From Anaerolineaceae bacterium (GTDB lineage: Bacteria; Chloroflexota; Anaerolineae; Anaerolineales; Anaerolineaceae): a DNA stretch of 21,223 nucleotides. The stretch covers positions 1 through 21,223 of the forward strand of contig JACZIY010000279.1 in assembly GCA_014860845.1 (NCBI GenBank). Direction: 5' to 3'. A program made the position numbers and the translations under genes. Positions 7,900 through 15,601 of the stretch are shown piece after piece (the first letter of the stretch is position 1; the number at the start of each line of letters is the position of its first letter). The notes beneath the pieces were generated by a model. That model was not told where the DNA came from, did no database searches, and was given only the letters and a program-made list of their open reading frames with translations.

Positions 7900-8883
7900 A
7901 TGCGTGAAATTACATACTCTGAAGCAATTCGTGAAGCGATGGTAGAAGAAATGCGCGCCAACCCTTCTGTCTTCTTGATGGGGGAGGATGTTGGTGTTTT
8001 CAATGGTGTCTGGGGTGTCTCAAATGGTATGCTGTCTGAATTCGGTCATGAGCGCGTCCGTGATACTGCGATTTCCGAATTGAACATCATCGGAAGCGGC
8101 CTGGGTGCTGCGCTGGTAGGCATGCGCCCGATTGTAGAAATCATGTTTGGTGATTTTTTGATGTGTGCAGGTGATCAGCTGGTTAACCAGGTGGCGAAAG
8201 CACGCTTTATGAGCGGTGGCAAAGCCAATGTGCCTTTGACCATCCGTATAGCCAGTGGCGCTCCCGGTTCTTCCGCAGCCCAGCACTCGCAGAGCCCGGA
8301 ATCCTGGTTTATGAACGTGCCAGGATTAAAGATTGTGACGCCCGCCACGCCGGCGGATGCCAAAGGATTATTAAAGACCGCTATACGCGGGGAAGATCCA
8401 GTTTTATTCTTTGAACATAAAATGCTATACGCTGCAACTGGCCCAGTGCCGGAAGATCCGGATTTCATGGTGCCATTTGGCGAAGCTGCTGTGGTACGTG
8501 AAGGCAAGGATGTCACCATTATTGGCGTTGGCATTATGGTGCAAAAAGCCCTGGTGGCTGCTAAACAGTTATCCAGCAAAGGAATCGACGCCGAAGTGAT
8601 TGATCCACGTACACTGGTACCGCTGGATAAAGACACCCTGATCAAATCGGTGGCAAAAACGGGTCGGGTGATTATTGCACACGAAGCGCATCTTCGCTCC
8701 GGTCCCGGCGCAGAAATTTCCGCCATGCTGGCAGAAGAAGCGATCGAATATCTGGATGGACCCATCATCCGCATTGGCGCGATGAATGTTCCATTACCTT
8801 ATAGTCCGGAATTGGAAAATCATGTCTTGCCTAATGAAAATGATATTGTCCAGGCTGCATTGAAATTATGCGGGAAATCATAA
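7900..8883 (+). CDS. Thiamine-diphosphate dehydrogenase E1 component, beta subunit
   Basis: A 327-residue transketolase-like E1-beta subunit, normal length. Landmarks are GEDVG near the N-terminus, RDTAISELNIIGSGLGAA (the Glu of this motif activates the thiazolium cofactor), DFLMCAGDQLVNQVAKARF, GGKANVPLTIR and AAQHSQSPESWF, then the C-terminal transketolase domain with VIDPRTLVPLD and EAHLRSG. It forms the heterotetrameric E1 with the preceding subunit, 18 bases upstream. Its end overlaps an alternative upstream start of the E2 gene. An AGAAGG sequence before ATG 7900 serves as ribosome site. Together with E1alpha it decarboxylates or cleaves the substrate and passes an acyl group to the lipoyl arm of E2. 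Confidence 0.9.
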   Translation: MREITYSEAIREAMVEEMRANPSVFLMGEDVGVFNGVWGVSNGMLSEFGHERVRDTAISELNIIGSGLGAALVGMRPIVEIMFGDFLMCAGDQLVNQVAKARFMSGGKANVPLTIRIASGAPGSSAAQHSQSPESWFMNVPGLKIVTPATPADAKGLLKTAIRGEDPVLFFEHKMLYAATGPVPEDPDFMVPFGEAAVVREGKDVTIIGVGIMVQKALVAAKQLSSKGIDAEVIDPRTLVPLDKDTLIKSVAKTGRVIIAHEAHLRSGPGAEISAMLAEEAIEYLDGPIIRIGAMNVPLPYSPELENHVLPNENDIVQAALKLCGKS

Positions 8884-8903
8884 AGAAGGGTTGGTTCAAT
8901 TCG

Positions 8904-10244
8904 ATGAGTGATCAGGAATTTACCAGCAGTTACCAGGTAGTGATGCCGCGCCTTGGTTTGACCATGGTGGATGGCAAAATAGTTGAATGGTACAAGAAAA
9001 ATGGAGAATGGGTTGATAAAGGCGAACCCTTATTCTCCATTGAAAATGAGAAAGCGACGCTGGATATAGAATCCCCCGCCAGTGGAAAATTGGAAATTCA
9101 AATTGAGCCCGGTATTGTGGTGCCTATTCTCAGCCCGGTGGGATTAATCCACACCAGAGAAAAAAGCGTTTCGCATCACGCCGTGAATAAAGAAATGCAG
9201 ACAACCACAGCAGTCGAAGATTCAACCATGGAGAAAGTTCATTCGGGTTCATCTGAAAAAAGTTTTGACCAGATTCGCATATCACCCCGTGCCCGTAAAG
9301 CTGCCCGGGAAGCCGGAATGGATCTGAGTCAGGTCTTTGGCAGCGGCATTCGCGGTATGATCGTGAGTGCTGATCTCCCTGAAAAAAGCGCAGAAGGATT
9401 GCCTGCCATCAAAGCCACACCGGTAGCACGTAAGATGGCTGCCGAAGTTGGTGTTGACCTGGTTGGCGTAACCGGTACCGGTCCACGTGGTATGGTACGC
9501 AAAGAAGACGTGGAAAAATGCAGGCAGTTTGTGCCCGCACCCGTTGAACCAGCAGTCCCTGAACCCTTGATCGGTTTGCGCAAAGTGATTGCAGAACGTC
9601 TGAGCAAGAGCTGGAACGAGCGCCCGCAAGCCAACCTGACCACTGAAGTGGATGCCAGTTTGTTTGTGAAAGCCAGAGTACAGATCAATCAGGAGTTAAG
9701 TAAGAAAGAAATTAAGATTTCTTACAATACCTTGTTGATTAAACTGGTTGCGCAGTCCATTCGTGAATTCCCATATATGAATGTCAGCTTTCTGCCCGAA
9801 GGGTTGCAGCAACACAACCAGGTGAATGTCGGGCTGGCTGTCGATACCCCACGCGGTTTGATGGTACCGGTTGTGAGAGATGCGGATCATAAAAACTTTG
9901 AGTGTATTCAACAGGATCTGGATGCAGTCATCCAGCGCACACTGGCAGGGACCGCGACCTGGGAGGATGTTACCGGAGGAACCTTTACTATCACCAATCT
10001 GGGCGCTTTTGATATTGATGCCTTCACTCCATTGATCAATCCACCTGAGAGCGCGATCCTGGGTATTGGAAGAATTCACGAAAAACCAGTTGTTGTGGAT
10101 GGACATATCGTGGTGCGTGAGATGATGTCCCTCAGCATTTCATTCGATCATCGTCTGGTGGATGGGGCGCCAGCAGCACGTTTCTTACAACGTGTGAAGC
10201 AATTTATAGAGCAACCCTTCCTATGGTCATTATGGGAAAAGTAA
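8904..10244 (+). CDS. Dihydrolipoamide acyltransferase (E2) with two peripheral-subunit-binding domains
   Basis: 446 residues from ATG 8904. An N-terminal lipoyl domain (about 10-85) carries Lys50 in IENEKATLDI. A polar linker follows, then two peripheral-subunit-binding domains in tandem: ISPRARKAAREAGMDL to SADL (126-158) and ATPVARKMAAEVGVDL to KEDV (171-204). The catalytic core (about 222-440) ends with ISFDHRLVDG, with the active His416 and Asp420. The frame is also open from ATG 8868 inside the E1beta gene, but that start has no ribosome site. AAGAAGGG (8884-8891) serves ATG 8904 at a rather long 13 bases. E2 transfers the acyl group from lipoamide to CoA. One such binding domain per chain is usual, so two is notable. 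No E3 gene is nearby. The acyl group is unknown. Confidence 0.88.
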   Translation: MSDQEFTSSYQVVMPRLGLTMVDGKIVEWYKKNGEWVDKGEPLFSIENEKATLDIESPASGKLEIQIEPGIVVPILSPVGLIHTREKSVSHHAVNKEMQTTTAVEDSTMEKVHSGSSEKSFDQIRISPRARKAAREAGMDLSQVFGSGIRGMIVSADLPEKSAEGLPAIKATPVARKMAAEVGVDLVGVTGTGPRGMVRKEDVEKCRQFVPAPVEPAVPEPLIGLRKVIAERLSKSWNERPQANLTTEVDASLFVKARVQINQELSKKEIKISYNTLLIKLVAQSIREFPYMNVSFLPEGLQQHNQVNVGLAVDTPRGLMVPVVRDADHKNFECIQQDLDAVIQRTLAGTATWEDVTGGTFTITNLGAFDIDAFTPLINPPESAILGIGRIHEKPVVVDGHIVVREMMSLSISFDHRLVDGAPAARFLQRVKQFIEQPFLWSLWEK

Positions 10245-10266
10245 TGTCAGAAAGGCAGCGAGCTTA

Positions 10267-11001
10267 ATGGATTTATCCGGACGTTGTGTGTTGGTGACAG
10301 GAGGAGCGCATCGTGTGGGCAAAGCAATTGCCCTCACTTTAGCGGAGATGGGAGCTTCCGAGGTGGTCTTCACCTATAATTCATCCGTGGAAGCTGCTGA
10401 AAAAACAGCCCAGGAGATCCGCAGCTTTGGGTGTGAAGTGCTGGCCGTTCGTTGCGATCAGAGTGATATCCGGCAAATTGATGCAACTTTAGAAATGGTT
10501 CAAAAGCGATTTGGCAGGCTGGATGTTCTGGTCAACAGCGCTTCTGTGCTTTTTGATGCCGAGTTCTTTGATGTAACACCAGAAACCTGGAACCAGGTGA
10601 TGAACATCAACGTCCGCGGTCCATTTTTCTTTATGCAAAAAGCTGCTCCGCTTATGCTGGCAGGGGGTGGTGGTGTGATTGTCAATATTATTGATGAGTC
10701 GGCTGTCAAACCTGCATTGCGATGGGTTCATCACGGCGCATCCAAATCGGCCCTGTGGAATATCACCCGCTCCGGATCGATGGCGCTGGCACCGCAAATT
10801 CGGGTGAATGCTGTTTTACCAGGGGCTGTATTGAAACCACCTGATTATTCGGATGAACATTGGGAAGGATTAATTCCCAGCATCCCGCTCAGAAAATTGG
10901 GTTCAGCGGATGATGTCAGTCAGGCAGTGGAGTATCTCATCAAAGCTGATTTTGTCACCGGTCAGATGATTGTTGTCGATGGTGGCGCAACCGTACAATA
11001 A
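10267..11001 (+). CDS. Pteridine-reductase-like short-chain dehydrogenase, Tyr replaced by His (copy 1)
   Basis: A 244-residue classical SDR with a Rossmann fold. The cofactor motif TGGAHRVG (11-18) has the Arg seen in pteridine reductases (PTR1/FolM type TGxxxRxG), which suggests NADPH. NSAS (90-93) and Asn115 in NINVRG are the normal structural and catalytic Asn positions. The active site is unusual: the catalytic Ser position holds Asp143, exactly 13 residues before His156, which stands where YxxxK has Tyr; Lys160 is kept. Asp at this site is the hallmark of PTR1 (Asp181/Tyr194/Lys198 in Leishmania), but Tyr to His is not. The C-terminal VVDGGATV is typical. It sits 22 bases after E2 and 11 bases before its paralogue. 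The substrate may be a pterin or related ring; not proven. Confidence 0.82.
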   Translation: MDLSGRCVLVTGGAHRVGKAIALTLAEMGASEVVFTYNSSVEAAEKTAQEIRSFGCEVLAVRCDQSDIRQIDATLEMVQKRFGRLDVLVNSASVLFDAEFFDVTPETWNQVMNINVRGPFFFMQKAAPLMLAGGGGVIVNIIDESAVKPALRWVHHGASKSALWNITRSGSMALAPQIRVNAVLPGAVLKPPDYSDEHWEGLIPSIPLRKLGSADDVSQAVEYLIKADFVTGQMIVVDGGATVQ

Positions 11002-11012
11002 GGAGAAAAATT

Positions 11013-11744
11013 ATGAAACTTGAACATTCCGTCGTACTCATTACCGGTGCAGCCATGCGTGTAGGAAAAGAAGTAGCGCTCTATTTCGCCAGCAAAGGGG
11101 CCGACATTGCTTTCAGTTATTATGAAGAGAATGAACCCTGGCAGCAGACCCAGCAGGAGATTGAAGCACTGGGTGTGAAGTGTTTTGTGAAGAAAGTCGA
11201 AATTCGCAATAGCACAGATATCAAAGTCTTCGTGCAGGAAACAAAAGAGCGCTTCGGCCGGATTGATGTGTTGTTCAACAATGCCTCCGTCTGGTTAAGG
11301 AAACCCTTTCTACAGATCAGCGAAGCAGAATGGGATTTAGCACTGGATGTTAATCTCAAAGGACCATTCCTGTGTTCCCAGGCGGTCGCTCCCATCATGA
11401 AAGAGCAGGGGCAGGGTGTGATCATCAATATCACCGATTTATCCGCTTTCCAGGTATGGAATGATAATGCCCATCACGCTGCCAGCAAAGCTGGACTGGT
11501 GGCACTGACCAAATCCATGGCTTTTGAACTGGCTCCGGAGATTCGGGTGAATGCAATTGCACCCGGAACCGTTCTTTTGCCTCCTGATCCTTCACCTGCC
11601 AAAGTGGAATGGGCGATCGAAAATTCGTTGTTAAAACGCGTAGGGACACCCATGGATGTTGCTAAACTGGCAGAATTTCTGATAGAAAATGAATTTGCCA
11701 CCGGTTCGGTGTATTTTATCGATGGCGGCAGGAGTCTGGTCTAA
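11013..11744 (+). CDS. Pteridine-reductase-like short-chain dehydrogenase, Tyr replaced by His (copy 2)
   Basis: A 243-residue SDR, paralogue of the gene immediately before it and in the same order of motifs: TGAAMRVG (11-18), NNAS (89-92), Asn114 in DVNLKG, then NITDLS with Asp142 in the Ser position, His155 in the Tyr position (13 residues on) and Lys159 in HHAASKAG. Both copies therefore share the Asp/His/Lys arrangement, which argues for a functional variant rather than decay. The ribosome site AAGGAG (11000-11005) overlaps the stop codon of copy 1, so the two are co-translated. The pair might form a heterotetramer, as SDRs are usually tetramers, or act on two successive ring reductions. 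Overall divergence between copies is large, so the duplication is old. Confidence 0.82.
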   Translation: MKLEHSVVLITGAAMRVGKEVALYFASKGADIAFSYYEENEPWQQTQQEIEALGVKCFVKKVEIRNSTDIKVFVQETKERFGRIDVLFNNASVWLRKPFLQISEAEWDLALDVNLKGPFLCSQAVAPIMKEQGQGVIINITDLSAFQVWNDNAHHAASKAGLVALTKSMAFELAPEIRVNAIAPGTVLLPPDPSPAKVEWAIENSLLKRVGTPMDVAKLAEFLIENEFATGSVYFIDGGRSLV

Positions 11745-11748
11745 AAGA

Positions 11749-13050
11749 ATGTCCAAAAAAATTCTCGTCCACAATGGCAACATATACCAGTCTGATACTT
11801 GGCTGACACCAGGCTATCTCACATTAGAAAACGGAAAGATAACGGCTGTACGGGCTGGCCATCCAGAACAGGAAACGTTGATTCAGGCTGATCAGGTCAT
11901 CGATGCCTGCGGGATGGCTGTCCTTCCTGGTCTGGTCAATGGTCATTCACATTTCAGCCAATCCTTTATGCGTGGATTGGCGGGTGGCAGACCTTTATTG
12001 CAGTGGTTGAAGGAATTGATCTGGCCGTTACAATCCGCCTTCTCGACTGAAGAGATGTATCTGGCATCCCTGTTAGGGTTGGCAGAGAACTTGCGGGGTG
12101 GGGTCACCTATGTGGTCGATCATCACAAGATCACCCATTCCCCGCAGCACACTGAAGCTGTCAAACGGGCTGCGGAGGAGATCGGCATCCACTGCACCAT
12201 CGCCAGAGCCTGGTCAGATCGTGGAAATAATCCCGAGAGTGGAGCTGCCATTCTGGACGAATTAGAACACTGGTATAGCTTGCAGAACCCTGAAAGCAGG
12301 GTAACCTTTGCCTCCGGGCCTTTAACTCCCTGGCGGGCAACCGCTGAATTGATCCGAAGGACGCATGCCCAGGCAAAGAAACATGATAGTTTTACCCACA
12401 TCCATGTCTCCGAAACACGGGAAGAAGTGGAAATGACTTTGAATGAAACCGGATTACGACCGGTTGCCTGGCTGGATCAACTGGGAATTCTGGATGATCA
12501 CGCGCAGATTGTTCACGCAGTCTGGGTGGATGATTCTGAGATCGATTTACTCAGGGATCGCAACGCATTGGTGGTACATTGCCCGGTCAGTAATGCCGTC
12601 CTGGGTTCCGGGATTGCACCGATAGGAAAGATGTTGCAGCGTGGTGTCCGGCTGCGATTAGGTACCGATGGATCTGCCAGCAATGATACCCAGGATTGTC
12701 TGGAAAACACCAAGATGGCTATCTGCCTGGCAAGAGCAGCGCATCAGGATGCTGCCTATGTGACCAACGATCAGGCATTACGGATGTCCCTGTCAGATCG
12801 TTCGATTTCTGTCGGAGTGGATGCAGATTTGATCATGGTTGATTTGAACACCTTGCGATCTGCTCCTGTTCATGATTTAACTTCTGCCATGACATTGTGT
12901 GCTGATTCCGAGGATGTGGACACGGTGATGGTAGCTGGAGAAATCCTGATGCAGAATGGGAAACTGACCTGCATTGATGAAGAAACGCTTATCAAGGAAT
13001 GTAATTCTGCTCTAAAAATATTGAAGAAACGTGCAGGAATTGATTTATGA
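11749..13050 (+). CDS. ATZ/TRZ-type amidohydrolase (cog0402 N-heterocycle deaminase)
   Basis: 433 residues from ATG 11749, four bases after the SDR stop. The frame is also open 60 bases upstream, but that extension lies inside the SDR gene and does not resemble the family N-terminus, which begins ILVHNGNIY. The mononuclear metal site is complete: His66 and His68 in GLVNGHSHFSQ, His219 and Glu222 in HIHVSETREE, His256 in QIVHAVWVD and Asp307 in GTDGSASND; VVHCPVSN (275-282) is standard. Relatives deaminate SAH, guanine, 8-oxoguanine, pterins or triazines. Unlike the paralogue at 5506, all catalytic residues are kept. Its stop overlaps the next start by four bases (ATGA). The exact substrate cannot be read from the sequence. 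Confidence 0.87.
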   Translation: MSKKILVHNGNIYQSDTWLTPGYLTLENGKITAVRAGHPEQETLIQADQVIDACGMAVLPGLVNGHSHFSQSFMRGLAGGRPLLQWLKELIWPLQSAFSTEEMYLASLLGLAENLRGGVTYVVDHHKITHSPQHTEAVKRAAEEIGIHCTIARAWSDRGNNPESGAAILDELEHWYSLQNPESRVTFASGPLTPWRATAELIRRTHAQAKKHDSFTHIHVSETREEVEMTLNETGLRPVAWLDQLGILDDHAQIVHAVWVDDSEIDLLRDRNALVVHCPVSNAVLGSGIAPIGKMLQRGVRLRLGTDGSASNDTQDCLENTKMAICLARAAHQDAAYVTNDQALRMSLSDRSISVGVDADLIMVDLNTLRSAPVHDLTSAMTLCADSEDVDTVMVAGEILMQNGKLTCIDEETLIKECNSALKILKKRAGIDL

Positions 13051-14225
13051 ATGGAAAAGAAAGAGCGCTGACAGCCTTTGCACACCAGGAAGCGGACCGC
13101 GTCCCGATTTTTGAATTAACGATCGATAACCCAACTGCGGAATTTGTCCTCGGTCGGTCCAATCTTTGTGGATTTGGTGGTAAAGCCAGAGGATTGGCCT
13201 ACAACAATGCCATATTAAATGGAAGTGTACAGGATTACTTCTTACAAAGAAAATTAGACGAGATGGAATTATGGGAAACACTGGATCTGGATGTCTATCC
13301 CCATTGCGATCCAGCTCCCCGGAATCCCGCAGTGCCGGATCAGATTTCAGAACGACAATGGAAGATCACAGACGAAGTAACCGGGCAGTGGGTAATCTAT
13401 GATTACGCTGCAGAATCGGATGTATATGATATGGTGAACTCTTCCATTCGCCAGGGGGGACTTCCGGAGTTGGAAAAATTGACGGCTCTTCTGGAAAGCC
13501 GATCATTTGACCCGGATGCGTGGGATTTTTCCTTTGTGGACATGGTGCTGGAGCGTATGGGAAAAAACCGTATGGTGTTGGCATCTGCCGATGTCGAAAT
13601 CGGATCCACCTTTGATTGGGCAGAGACTTTTTTGATTGGTCTGGTGGAATCACCGGATCTGATCCATCGCTATCTGGATGCCCGTTTAAAGACAACATTA
13701 AAACTCACAGAGATGCTATTGGAACGTGGTGTACACGGCATTCATGGTGGTTATGATTGGGCAGCCAATAAGGGGCCGATTTTCTCACCGCGCCATTTCC
13801 GGAAATTTGTTTTCCCACGCATGCAGCAAATTACAGATCTTTGCCATCGTTATGGTGTTCCCTATATCAAACACACGGATGGCAATGTGAATAGTCTATT
13901 AGAGGATATGATTGCCAGTGGAATCGACGCCTTTCAAGCCATTGAACCACACGCGAATATGAACATTGCCGAAATTAAACAAAAATTTGGTGATCGATTA
14001 ACACTCATCGGAAATGTCGATTGTTCAACTGTCCTGGTGGATGGACCCATTGAAGCTGTCCAGGAACAAACGCGAGCTGTCATACAGGCAGCTGCACCAG
14101 GTGGTGGTTTTTTGATCTCGAGCAGCAACTCCATTCATCCCGGGGTGAAACCCGAATATTATCTGGCGATGTTGGAAACTGCCCGGGCAGAGGGTAACTA
14201 TCCAATTCAATCAGGAGGAAGTTAA
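13047..14225 (+). CDS. Uroporphyrinogen-decarboxylase-fold protein (UroD/MtaA family)
   Basis: A 392-residue TIM-barrel protein of the UroD family. It begins MNGKERALTAF and has the family's RVPIFE, then GIHGGYDWAANKGPIFSP (231-248), IKHTDGNV (274-281), IGNVDC (321-326) and a C-terminal SSSNSIHPGVKPE (358-370). Many such bacterial proteins are corrinoid-linked methyltransferases rather than haem enzymes. The zinc motif of MtaA/MtbA methyltransferases (HxC plus a later Cys) is not present: His276 is followed by Asp278, and the late Cys region reads SSSNSIHPG. True haem-pathway UroD is unlikely, as no haem genes are near. It overlaps the amidohydrolase by four bases and shares TAATG with the UbiD gene, so it is tightly coupled to both. 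Function is open: a methyltransferase for the MeTr at 313, or a decarboxylase or lyase of the pathway. Confidence 0.7.
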   Translation: MNGKERALTAFAHQEADRVPIFELTIDNPTAEFVLGRSNLCGFGGKARGLAYNNAILNGSVQDYFLQRKLDEMELWETLDLDVYPHCDPAPRNPAVPDQISERQWKITDEVTGQWVIYDYAAESDVYDMVNSSIRQGGLPELEKLTALLESRSFDPDAWDFSFVDMVLERMGKNRMVLASADVEIGSTFDWAETFLIGLVESPDLIHRYLDARLKTTLKLTEMLLERGVHGIHGGYDWAANKGPIFSPRHFRKFVFPRMQQITDLCHRYGVPYIKHTDGNVNSLLEDMIASGIDAFQAIEPHANMNIAEIKQKFGDRLTLIGNVDCSTVLVDGPIEAVQEQTRAVIQAAAPGGGFLISSSNSIHPGVKPEYYLAMLETARAEGNYPIQSGGS

Positions 14226-15601
14226 TGGGAAAAATAACAGATTTACGAAGTTACATGGAAGCATTGGAAAAAGAAGGCCGTTTGGCGGTTGTTGACCGAC
14301 CAGTCGATTTGGTGCATGAACTGGCGAATGTGGCTGCCACCCTGGCAAGAATGAAGGGTAACGGTGTCATTTTTAATCAAGGAAAGGCTGCTGAGGGAAG
14401 TTTTTCCTGGCCAATTTTTGCCAATGCAGTCATCAGTCCTGATACAGCAGCTTTAGCGCTGGAATGTAAAAAAGAAGATATTATCAAGAAAATGAATTTA
14501 GCCCTGGATCTGAAACATGGCATACAACCCAAACTGAGTGAACAGGATGCTGCCTGGAAAGAGAATGTTATCACCGGCAGTGAGATTAATCTACATAAAC
14601 TGCCGATCCCAACACACGGCTTGCATGATGGTGGTCCTTTCATCACCGGTGGGGTGATTGTCACCAAAGATCCTGTGTCCGGGAGAGGCAACCTATCTTA
14701 TAACCGCATGCAGGTTCTGGGAGAACATACTTTCGGTTTCAACGTCAATGAATGGCGGCATGTGATGCAATTCTATAAAGTCATGCAAGCCAAAGGCGAA
14801 AGCTTGCCGGTGGCGGTGGCGATTGGACTTGACCCCGCGATTATGATTGCCGCCGGAGCACGCTATGACGGTGATGAGCTGGCTATTGCCGGTGCTATCC
14901 GTGGGGAGCCCGTGTCAGTTACCAGAGGTGTCACGGTTGATATTGATATCCCCACCCATGCTGAAATCGTGATTGAAGGTTATTTGCCACCTGATATTCG
15001 TCAGGCAGAAGGTCCGTTGGCGGAGTTCCACGGTTATTATGGCGAATTATGGGAATCTCCGATTTTTGAAGTGACTGCCATTTGTTATCGCAATCAGCCG
15101 ATCTTCCAGACCATTGTTCCGGGTTGGGATGAGCATATTTATATTGGCAATGTCCTGCCCCGCGAACCTTTATTGCTGCGCTTTGTGAAACATGTCAGCC
15201 AGAACGTGACGGGCTTGCATATTCCACCCTATGGGAATGGCTTCTCAGCGATTGTTCAGATTCAAAAGAGTAACCCTGGAGAACCATACAATGCGGCGAT
15301 GGCTGCTTTTACAGCGCATGTCAATATCAAGCAGGTGATTGTGGTCGATCCGGATGTAAATATTTATGACCCGGCGGATGTGACCTGGGCATTGACCAAC
15401 CGCGTGGATTGGTCGAAGGATATCTTCCTGGTGGAAGGGGCACAGGGCCATGAGATGGACCCTACTGCAGATATCCGTGGTGTGCATACCAAAATAGGGA
15501 TTGATGCAACTTATAAACCTGAACGCAGGAATTACGGAGATAGAATCCGATATCCCATGGTTGATCTCAACCAATATACACGTAAAGAGATGGAGGAATA
15601 A
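14225..15601 (+). CDS. UbiD-family prenylated-FMN-dependent decarboxylase
   Basis: A 458-residue UbiD-family protein; these enzymes reversibly decarboxylate aromatic, heteroaromatic or alpha,beta-unsaturated acids with prenylated FMN. The catalytic triad fits Aspergillus Fdc1: Arg161 in LSYNRMQ, Glu262 and Glu267 in AEGPLAEFHGYYG (same five-residue spacing as Glu277/Glu282). VVDPDVNIYDPADVTWAL is the typical C-terminal signature. The start codon overlaps the UroD-family stop (TAATG), and a very strong AGGAGGAAG lies just upstream. The LLM oxidoreductase follows directly, sharing the stop/start junction (TAAATG). No UbiX prenyltransferase gene is in the window. Because it lies among ring-processing enzymes, the substrate is probably a carboxylated ring or ring-derived acid rather than a ubiquinone precursor; this is inference. 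Confidence 0.88.
   Translation: MGKITDLRSYMEALEKEGRLAVVDRPVDLVHELANVAATLARMKGNGVIFNQGKAAEGSFSWPIFANAVISPDTAALALECKKEDIIKKMNLALDLKHGIQPKLSEQDAAWKENVITGSEINLHKLPIPTHGLHDGGPFITGGVIVTKDPVSGRGNLSYNRMQVLGEHTFGFNVNEWRHVMQFYKVMQAKGESLPVAVAIGLDPAIMIAAGARYDGDELAIAGAIRGEPVSVTRGVTVDIDIPTHAEIVIEGYLPPDIRQAEGPLAEFHGYYGELWESPIFEVTAICYRNQPIFQTIVPGWDEHIYIGNVLPREPLLLRFVKHVSQNVTGLHIPPYGNGFSAIVQIQKSNPGEPYNAAMAAFTAHVNIKQVIVVDPDVNIYDPADVTWALTNRVDWSKDIFLVEGAQGHEMDPTADIRGVHTKIGIDATYKPERRNYGDRIRYPMVDLNQYTRKEMEE

Noticed and set aside
8175..8774. A 199-codon minus-strand frame inside the E1beta gene
   Set aside because: Low-complexity Ser/Ala/Thr-rich translation with no motif, antisense to a clear E1beta gene.
8868..8903. 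An upstream start for the E2 gene inside E1beta
   Set aside because: No Shine-Dalgarno is present, and the lipoyl domain begins naturally from ATG 8904; it is possible but less likely.
11689..11748. A 20-codon N-terminal extension of the second amidohydrolase
   Set aside because: It lies entirely within the end of the SDR gene, has no ribosome site and does not resemble the family N-terminus; ATG 11749 is better.
13047..14225. Annotation as haem-pathway uroporphyrinogen decarboxylase (hemE)
   Set aside because: The N-terminal and active-site motifs of true HemE are lacking and no haem genes are nearby; the catabolic context fits the wider UroD-fold family.
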